DNA of 64,000 bases from Gimesia fumaroli (lineage in GTDB: Bacteria > Planctomycetota > Planctomycetia > Planctomycetales > Planctomycetaceae): positions 1 through 64,000 of the forward strand of contig NZ_CP037452.1 in assembly GCF_007754425.1 (NCBI RefSeq), in the 5' to 3' direction. The notes beneath the pieces were generated by a model that made no database searches, was not told the origin of the DNA, and saw nothing but the letters and a program-made list of their open reading frames with translations. Shown here in pieces: positions 58,256-64,000 of this stretch (position 1 is the stretch's first letter; each line of letters opens with the position of its first letter). The position numbers and the translations under genes are program-made.

Positions 58256-59716
58256 TTAAAGTTCCGGGATCGGTTCGTCGTCTTTGATATCGACTTCTTC
58301 CCAGTTTGCCTGACCGTTTTCGTAACGCAGAATGCGATGCTTACTGCCGGGCGCCGGTTTTTCGTTGATGGTCGGCAGCCAGGCGCGGTGCTCTTCGATC
58401 AGCTGGGCGTAATTCGGGTCATTGCTCAGGTTTTTCCATTCGGCCGGATCCTGTTTCATATCGTAGAACTCTTCCGAGCCGTCGGCATAGTGGATATAAC
58501 GATAGTTCTCGGTGCGAACTGTTGTATTATTCCGATTATGCGACGTGATCGCTGGCCACTTGCGGGGCGTGTTGGCATCTTTCAATTGAGGGACCAGGGA
58601 ATGCCCTTCCAGATCCATGCGGGGAGGCAAGCCGCAGAGCTCTACCAGCGTGGGATAGATGTCCAGCAGTTCGGCGGGCTTGCTGCAGACAGCGCCCTCG
58701 GTAATGCCCGGGCCGGCAAAAATCAGCGGGACCCGGGTGGAGCGTTCCCAAAGTGTATTCTTGCCGGTGATCAGTTTCTCGCCCAGGTGCCAGCCATGAT
58801 CGGACCAGATCACGATGATCGTATTCTCGGCCAGATTATTTTTCTCCAGTGCTTCGGTCACACGACCGATTTGACTGTCGACAAAACTGGTGCACGCCAG
58901 ATAGGAGCGGACCAGGTTTTTCCATTGGTTGGCTTCTTTCAGAAATTTGAATCGCGGCTCAGGCAGCTTCCAGTGCAGATACCAGGAAAAGCGGGGCGTG
59001 TCGTCGCGGTCGGTTTCCAGGAGCGGCGGAAGTTGCAGCGTCTCTTCCGGATAGAGATCAAACCACTGCTGAGTCGCGTAGCAGGGAACGTGCGGCAGGA
59101 AAAAGCCGACCGACAGGAAAAAGGGTTCCTGCGGCTTTTTGTTCAACTGATCGACGGCCCAACTGGCGACTTTCCAGTCTCCCTTGTCTTCGTCTTTATG
59201 AGGAAACGTGCCCCAGTCCACCAGCGGATGCGGGTTGGGAGTCTCGACCAGCTTCTTCGGTGGCTTCACACCTACGCCGGCAGGGGGGCCGAGTTCGTTA
59301 AATTCCTTGTCGTTTTTCTTACGCCCGTAACCGCCGTGATAGATCTTGCCGGTGCTATAGGTTTTATAACCGTTCTGTTCCAGATACTGCGGCAGCGTGA
59401 CGCGATCCTTGAAGCGATCGACGGTGCGGAACCAGGGGGCCAGTCCGTAAATGCCGGTGGTCGTCGGCCGCAGTCCTGTCATCAGGCTGGTCCGCGACGG
59501 ATTGCAGAGGGGCGACTGGCAGTGCGCATTTGAAAACAGCGTGCCCCGCGCAGCGACCTTGTCGATAAACGGCGTTTTGATCTGGGGATGTCCGTTCAGA
59601 CAGCCGATCCAGTCATTCTGGTCATCAATGGCAATGAATAGAATATTCGGCTGTTTCGCAGCCTGCAGCGGGGAAACAATAAAGCAGAGAAGAAAAATCA
59701 TCAGTAGCAAGCGCAT
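58256..59716 (-). CDS. Secreted sulfatase (CNPSR-type active site)
   Basis: A 486-residue sulfatase with a short signal peptide (LLLMIFLLCFIVSPLQAAK). Metal ligands are in ILFIAIDDQNDW. The formylglycine site is CNPSR in LCNPSRTSLMTG, which follows CxPxR. IVIWSDHGWHLGEKL supplies further metal ligands. The motifs are those of the iduronate-2-sulfatase-like or choline-sulfatase-like group. It is transcribed alone with a strong terminator downstream. Confidence 0.9.
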   Translation of the reverse strand: MRLLLMIFLLCFIVSPLQAAKQPNILFIAIDDQNDWIGCLNGHPQIKTPFIDKVAARGTLFSNAHCQSPLCNPSRTSLMTGLRPTTTGIYGLAPWFRTVDRFKDRVTLPQYLEQNGYKTYSTGKIYHGGYGRKKNDKEFNELGPPAGVGVKPPKKLVETPNPHPLVDWGTFPHKDEDKGDWKVASWAVDQLNKKPQEPFFLSVGFFLPHVPCYATQQWFDLYPEETLQLPPLLETDRDDTPRFSWYLHWKLPEPRFKFLKEANQWKNLVRSYLACTSFVDSQIGRVTEALEKNNLAENTIIVIWSDHGWHLGEKLITGKNTLWERSTRVPLIFAGPGITEGAVCSKPAELLDIYPTLVELCGLPPRMDLEGHSLVPQLKDANTPRKWPAITSHNRNNTTVRTENYRYIHYADGSEEFYDMKQDPAEWKNLSNDPNYAQLIEEHRAWLPTINEKPAPGSKHRILRYENGQANWEEVDIKDDEPIPEL

Positions 59717-59947
59717 CTGAAGTTCCTTTCGACGAATCTTCGAATGATGAATAAGAATGGCAGCCCTTCATCATACACTCGCGCCGGAAGGAAAGAAAAT
59801 GCCGGAATGACTTTGGCGGGGGACTTTTAGCACGATTCCTCAATTTGAGGAAGTAGGGTAGACGAGTATTGATGGGTGGAGAGATTGACCTGAATGATCA
59901 GAATGAGAAAGTATCGAGTTGGCTTGAATTTAAAACAAATGCACATT

Positions 59948-60364
59948 TCACGAGGAAAGCGCATCCAGAACCTGTTTCCGCTTTTTTTCGTCTAGCGTAC
60001 CGCTCTCGATTTTCTGTTTGACCTGATCCAGTATGTTTTCTTCTGCGCCGGCTCTTTCCTGCAGCTGGTCGATTTTGGCTTTGATATCTTTGATGATGGC
60101 TTCGAAGGTAAAGGGATTGCCGCGCGGGCCGTCGTTGCGATCGCCGTCCAGTTTCTCACCCGTTTTGGATCGTTTTTCCCGTGCGGGCATCTTGTCCAGG
60201 TTGGTGATGCGTAATTCTAATTCACGTACAATTTTCTCTGGCGTATAACCGACTTCTTTTAATCTTGCTTCGATCGGGTCTTCCTCTTTAGAACAGCCTG
60301 GAAGAAGCGCGCAGAGTAAGAACAAACCGAATGCAAAAAAACAGCGTGTTGTGAGAACGGTCAT
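59948..60364 (-). CDS. Small lipoprotein
   Basis: A 138-residue lipoprotein starting MTVLTTRCFF at 60364. The lipobox LLPGC ends the signal peptide. The mature part is charged and helical. It lies about 100 bases after the DUF1559 gene on the same strand, a pairing often seen in planctomycetes. Confidence 0.7.
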   Translation of the reverse strand: MTVLTTRCFFAFGLFLLCALLPGCSKEEDPIEARLKEVGYTPEKIVRELELRITNLDKMPAREKRSKTGEKLDGDRNDGPRGNPFTFEAIIKDIKAKIDQLQERAGAEENILDQVKQKIESGTLDEKKRKQVLDALSS

Positions 60365-60462
60365 GTGTGGAATCCAAAACAAAGAGGCAACTCATTGAGG
60401 ACGAATCAGTTGCCTGGAGAGGACGGAATGCTAAGAGCAAAAGCATAAATCCAAAACAGGAA

Positions 60463-61587
60463 TCAGAATTCGCCGACCACTTCACGTTGATTTTTGGTCC
60501 CGAGTGCCCACCAGGTATTCAAGTCGATTGAATTCGAAATGAATCGGACGGCTCCATCCATCATGGCCACATGCACGCCACCGGTGTGATCGCTGGAAGG
60601 AGTGATGCCGGAATCGCCTTCGTGACAGCGGAAGGTATCGCTGGCGTAGGAAGGAATCGAAATCGTATTGGGAGGAAAGACGTGCGTATAAACGTGTTTC
60701 TGCCAGGAGTCGGTATAGAGCCAGGAGTGGCCTTTGTACTGGCTCCAGTCCGACCAGTTAAGGTATCCGGAAAGTCCATCGGAAACGACCTGATCGATAT
60801 AGGCGTCGTACTGTTCGATCATGGCGGAATTCGTGTAATACAAATTGCGGCGGCGGTCTGGATGATTTCCGCTTCCGTCATTCACCAGCGATTCAGAGAG
60901 CGCGGCGGTGTTAGACAGGCCATCTTTAATGTCACTGAAGCCAAAGCTGGCATTCGTGGTGGCACGCCAGTTATCGCTGTATGGTCCACTCTGATTCATG
61001 CGCGAGATCGAGATAATCCCTTTCGACGCCGGAGGTGCGGCCCCTCCGGTGGAGGGTTGACCCGGAAACAGCAAATTACGTGGTCGACCTGCATTGGCGA
61101 CATAGCTGAAGTTAGCAGTTGATACGACCGTGTTGACGACGGATTCGCTGGGGCATTTGAAAAGCGGAATCTCAACTCGTGCCAGACCACCCAGTACCGA
61201 AGTATTATTCGCGATGCCGCTCCAGGAATCGCCCAGGCCACTCGTTTCAAAGGGAATCTGGTTGTAAATATTGGCGCGATCCACATACGGAAGCAGACCG
61301 ACATACCAGGAGAGATTTCCCGATCCGCCGTTCGCGGCCCCATCGTAATCATCGGAACCGCGGTGCATATGCAGTGGGGTGCGCAGGTAAGTATCGTGGT
61401 AGTTGTGAATCGCAATGCAGAGCTGTTTCAAATTGTTTTTGCACTGACTGCGGCGGGCGGCTTCACGCGCCTGCTGCACTGCAGGAAGCAACAATGCAAT
61501 CAGGATGGCGATAATGGCAATGACAACCAGCAACTCAATCAGCGTGAAACCGGTTCGGTTTTGTTTCGAGGCGGGGGAGATCTTCAT
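60463..61587 (-). CDS. DUF1559 protein with prepilin-type N-terminus
   Basis: A 374-residue protein starting MKISPASKQ at 61587. [20 protein letters not shown] is a type IV pilin-like N-terminal signal and helix, followed by [17 protein letters not shown], the DUF1559 signature. The C-terminal [15 protein letters not shown] is also typical. Such proteins are probably exported and assembled into cell-surface structures by pilus-like machinery. Planctomycetes carry many. Confidence 0.92.
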   Translation of the reverse strand: MKISPASKQNRTGFTLIELLVVIAIIAILIALLLPAVQQAREAARRSQCKNNLKQLCIAIHNYHDTYLRTPLHMHRGSDDYDGAANGGSGNLSWYVGLLPYVDRANIYNQIPFETSGLGDSWSGIANNTSVLGGLARVEIPLFKCPSESVVNTVVSTANFSYVANAGRPRNLLFPGQPSTGGAAPPASKGIISISRMNQSGPYSDNWRATTNASFGFSDIKDGLSNTAALSESLVNDGSGNHPDRRRNLYYTNSAMIEQYDAYIDQVVSDGLSGYLNWSDWSQYKGHSWLYTDSWQKHVYTHVFPPNTISIPSYASDTFRCHEGDSGITPSSDHTGGVHVAMMDGAVRFISNSIDLNTWWALGTKNQREVVGEF

Positions 61588-61886
61588 CTGGGTCTGCTCC
61601 GTGATGAGAACGAAATTGAAGGAAGAATATTCATACTGTTTGTGTGAATGCGAGTGCTCTCTTGCGCCAACGGTACAGTACGTTTTTTTCCTCACAAGAT
61701 CGATTGAATCAGATAGCTAAACTTTAAACCGATCTTCACGGATTGCTTCAAAGTATTAACTGGATCTTGATGTAACGCGCGAAAGACAGGCTGATCTCGG
61801 TTCTCAATCTGCGCACCCGAACGGTGCCGCATCTACTGATTAATTCTATTGAGACCAGGGATTACCCGTGCTTGATGCGCCGCCGG

Positions 61887-64000
61887 TTATTCTTCAACCA
61901 TGATTTCTACACCGGATAACAGCGTGCGTCCTTTGATCGGCGTCAGCTCTACCTTCAAGTTGCTTGCAGCGGGAATGCCTTTGAATTCTCTTACTACTGC
62001 ACGGTTTGCGCCCTCAGCGGCTTTAACGACATCCAGGTCCTCCAGCACAAGGTTGCCCTGCAGTCTGACATCGAACACACGCTCTCCCGGCTTTGTTTCA
62101 TCTGGTTCTAAAAAGTGCAGGCGGACTGTATAGCGACGTTCGGTCGTTTTGTCAGGTGAAAGCGTAACGGTCAAAGCAGAAGCGCCTTCGACTCCTGAAG
62201 CAGCGACCCATTTCTGGTTACCACTTTCCACGAATGCCGAATGTTTGTGGAAGTAACGCAGGTCCTTGCCCTCCAGTTTGATCGAGACGACAGGCGAGGA
62301 ACCTCCCACGTTGGGATAGTCCAACCAGAGAGTGCCGTTCTCTGCCTGACGGTCGCCGGGGGCGCCCAGGTTGATCCCCAGCTTTTGCACCTGATCCGTT
62401 TTGGCATTCAGTGCCAGTGCGCTATAGCTCCAGACTTCGGATTCCGGCACATGTGTCAGTGCTAACGAAGTAAACAGCGAATACCCACAGCTGCAACCGT
62501 GCGCCATATTAGGTGAGTTGAGTACGCCGTTCGCGGGCACCAGGCTGTTGCGGCAACCGGTACGGAAGCCTTCCAGCCGCGAGGTGTTCGTACTGTCGAT
62601 ATCACAGAAGCCGGCTGAGCTGGCGCGGAATGTCATCAGGTGCGGGCTGGCGATGGCGTAGTTACAGTGATGTCCTGCCTTGGTAAATTCCCAGGGGATC
62701 GGTTTTCCGGTGATCGGGTTCGTACGCAGAATTGGTTCGCCGGTTTCCAGATCATAAGATTTTCCAGGTCCGCGCTGATCGAGAATGCGGTCGTTCCAGA
62801 TGATGACTTTGTCCCACAGCGTTTCGGGATGCCCGCGAAATCCTTGGCCGGTGGAATATTTCTTCCAGAGTTCGGAACCATCTTTTCCGCGAAAGGCCGA
62901 GATGCCGTCGCGATTGGTGACCAGCATCACATCTTTTTTGTCACTATACGATAACCAGGTTCCCACAACGTCCGTCTGATGCTCCCAGAGCAGTTTGCCG
63001 GTTTGAACGTCGATGGCCTTGATAAAACGTTCGGCCAGTGCATTGGGAATTTTTCCCCGGCGTTTCCAGTCGCCATAAAAGTTTTCCAGTGCACCGTCAT
63101 AAACATAGATCCGGTCTCCACTCAAGGAGACGACGGGAAAACTCATCTTCGCTTTGTGCGTCCAGATGACTTCGCCGGTGTGACGGTTGAGGGCCACCAG
63201 TTCCAGCGGGAGTAAGCCGTACTTCTTGCCGATTTTGGGAGAAATCCGAAAAACCGATGTCAGCAGCAGGTCGCCTTGAATGCGGATGCGTCCCCAGCGA
63301 TCTTCGGGGTGGGGCAGTTTCATTGTCGCCAATGTTTCCCCCGTCGCCGGATCGAGCCGCAGGCAGGTATTGTCGCTGGTGACGAGATAGATGCTGTCTT
63401 CAATGGCGATGAAATGGAATCCGACCAGCTTGCCATCGTAGCTTTGGCCGCGGCGGCCCGGACTGTCTTCGGGTGTTTCTTTCAGAGGAATCTGCCAGAG
63501 AATCCGACCCGTATAAACGTCAACGGCGGTCAACTTGCCCGGTCCCTGTAGAAACATGCGGCCTTCTATGACCGCCATACTGGGGCCCCAGTCGTGACGG
63601 TTATAAAACAGGTCCCCGTGACCTGCAGGACCACCAAACCAGAGCACGCCCAGCGGCGCTTTGACGAGTTCATCGCGCGACATCAGCGTATTGGAGGCAT
63701 CGCCGTACTCGTGCGTCCAGTCGGCAGAGCCGGGCAGTGAGCCCACGCGTGACAATAGCGTGAATCCGTCGGCCTGTTTGAGAGCGGCGCGCGGCAGTTG
63801 CTTGCCGGCGACGGTGTTTTCCAGCGTCTTGAATTCGGCATCCTTCAATTCCAGGCACGCCTTGCCACCGTAGGGTCGCAACGACTTATAAATGGTATGC
63901 CAGTCTTCCGCAGCCAGTGACTTACCGAGCACTGCCAGATCTTCGGAAACGATCAGCTCGGCCATGTAGGCCGGCAGTTCGAAGGCCAGCGGATTCCCCT
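61887..64000 (-). CDS. PQQ-like beta-propeller protein (5' end outside the window)
   Basis: The frame is open to the window edge: after position 63965 it still reads NPLAFELPAYM, so the gene starts beyond 64000. Blades such as LTAVDVYTGRILWQIP and IKAIDVQTGKLLWEH are PQQ-like. The C-terminal 150 residues look like a malectin-type carbohydrate-binding domain (RRYTVRLHFLEPDETKPG). A secreted quinoprotein-like or sugar-binding role is likely, not proven. Confidence 0.8.
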   Translation of the reverse strand, partial: GNPLAFELPAYMAELIVSEDLAVLGKSLAAEDWHTIYKSLRPYGGKACLELKDAEFKTLENTVAGKQLPRAALKQADGFTLLSRVGSLPGSADWTHEYGDASNTLMSRDELVKAPLGVLWFGGPAGHGDLFYNRHDWGPSMAVIEGRMFLQGPGKLTAVDVYTGRILWQIPLKETPEDSPGRRGQSYDGKLVGFHFIAIEDSIYLVTSDNTCLRLDPATGETLATMKLPHPEDRWGRIRIQGDLLLTSVFRISPKIGKKYGLLPLELVALNRHTGEVIWTHKAKMSFPVVSLSGDRIYVYDGALENFYGDWKRRGKIPNALAERFIKAIDVQTGKLLWEHQTDVVGTWLSYSDKKDVMLVTNRDGISAFRGKDGSELWKKYSTGQGFRGHPETLWDKVIIWNDRILDQRGPGKSYDLETGEPILRTNPITGKPIPWEFTKAGHHCNYAIASPHLMTFRASSAGFCDIDSTNTSRLEGFRTGCRNSLVPANGVLNSPNMAHGCSCGYSLFTSLALTHVPESEVWSYSALALNAKTDQVQKLGINLGAPGDRQAENGTLWLDYPNVGGSSPVVSIKLEGKDLRYFHKHSAFVESGNQKWVAASGVEGASALTVTLSPDKTTERRYTVRLHFLEPDETKPGERVFDVRLQGNLVLEDLDVVKAAEGANRAVVREFKGIPAASNLKVELTPIKGRTLLSGVEIMVEE

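Noticed and set aside
58337-59533. 398-codon plus-strand frame
   Set aside because: It is antisense to the well-supported sulfatase and has no recognisable motif.

Overview
The window looks like chromosomal DNA of a planctomycete, probably close to Gimesia. This is inferred from the protein families: three sulfatases, a DUF1501 protein, a DUF1559 protein with a prepilin-type N-terminus, several secreted beta-propeller proteins, a LutABC operon, an OleA-type thiolase and a flotillin-like protein. Base 1 is the first base of dnaA, so the sequence is probably linearised at the replication-initiator gene. No tRNA, rRNA, CRISPR array or intact transposase was seen.

Layout. 1-5.7 kb is the replication block: dnaA (lacking domains I-II), a possible origin with two DnaA-box-like sites, dnaN, a DciA/DUF721 gene and gyrB. 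Convergent to it are hpt and truD, which overlap, and a secreted protein. 9.0-11.7 kb is gene-poor. It holds a palindromic REP-like element, a MarC-family gene flanked by near-identical direct repeats, and an AraC regulator. 12.1-16.5 kb is a tight three-gene operon: an SbnA-like PLP synthase, an FAD/NAD(P)-binding oxidoreductase and a Y4yA/SbnH-like PLP decarboxylase. It has the form of a small amino-acid-derived metabolite pathway. 16.5-20 kb holds a serine hydrolase and an ECF sigma gene with a membrane partner, plus a decayed copy of the sigma-gene start. 20-23.6 kb holds poorly known proteins. 23.6-29.6 kb holds an S9 peptidase, then an HDAC-family deacetylase beside an acyl-CoA synthetase/GNAT fusion, a plausible protein acetylation pair. 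29.7-35.3 kb holds two beta-propeller proteins, two sulfatases and an orphan Imm8-like gene. 35.3-40.9 kb holds lutC-lutB-lutA, an aldo/keto reductase, an FAD oxidoreductase and ridA. 41.3-48.7 kb holds floA, an oleA-like gene, a porin, an esterase and a DUF1501 protein.

48.7-52.7 kb is visibly AT-richer and is the most unusual locus. It encodes a 100-residue cysteine-rich precursor with a double-glycine leader, a membrane-anchored protein with a QxxxGxW motif, a stand-alone C39-type peptidase whose topology puts its active site outside the cytoplasm, and a secreted single-pass protein. It looks like a peptide export and maturation system with no ABC transporter alongside.

52.7-64 kb holds a sodium/solute symporter with a small partner, an SGNH hydrolase, a frameshifted DinB gene, small hypotheticals, a third sulfatase, a lipoprotein, the DUF1559 protein and a PQQ-like beta-propeller protein cut by the window edge.
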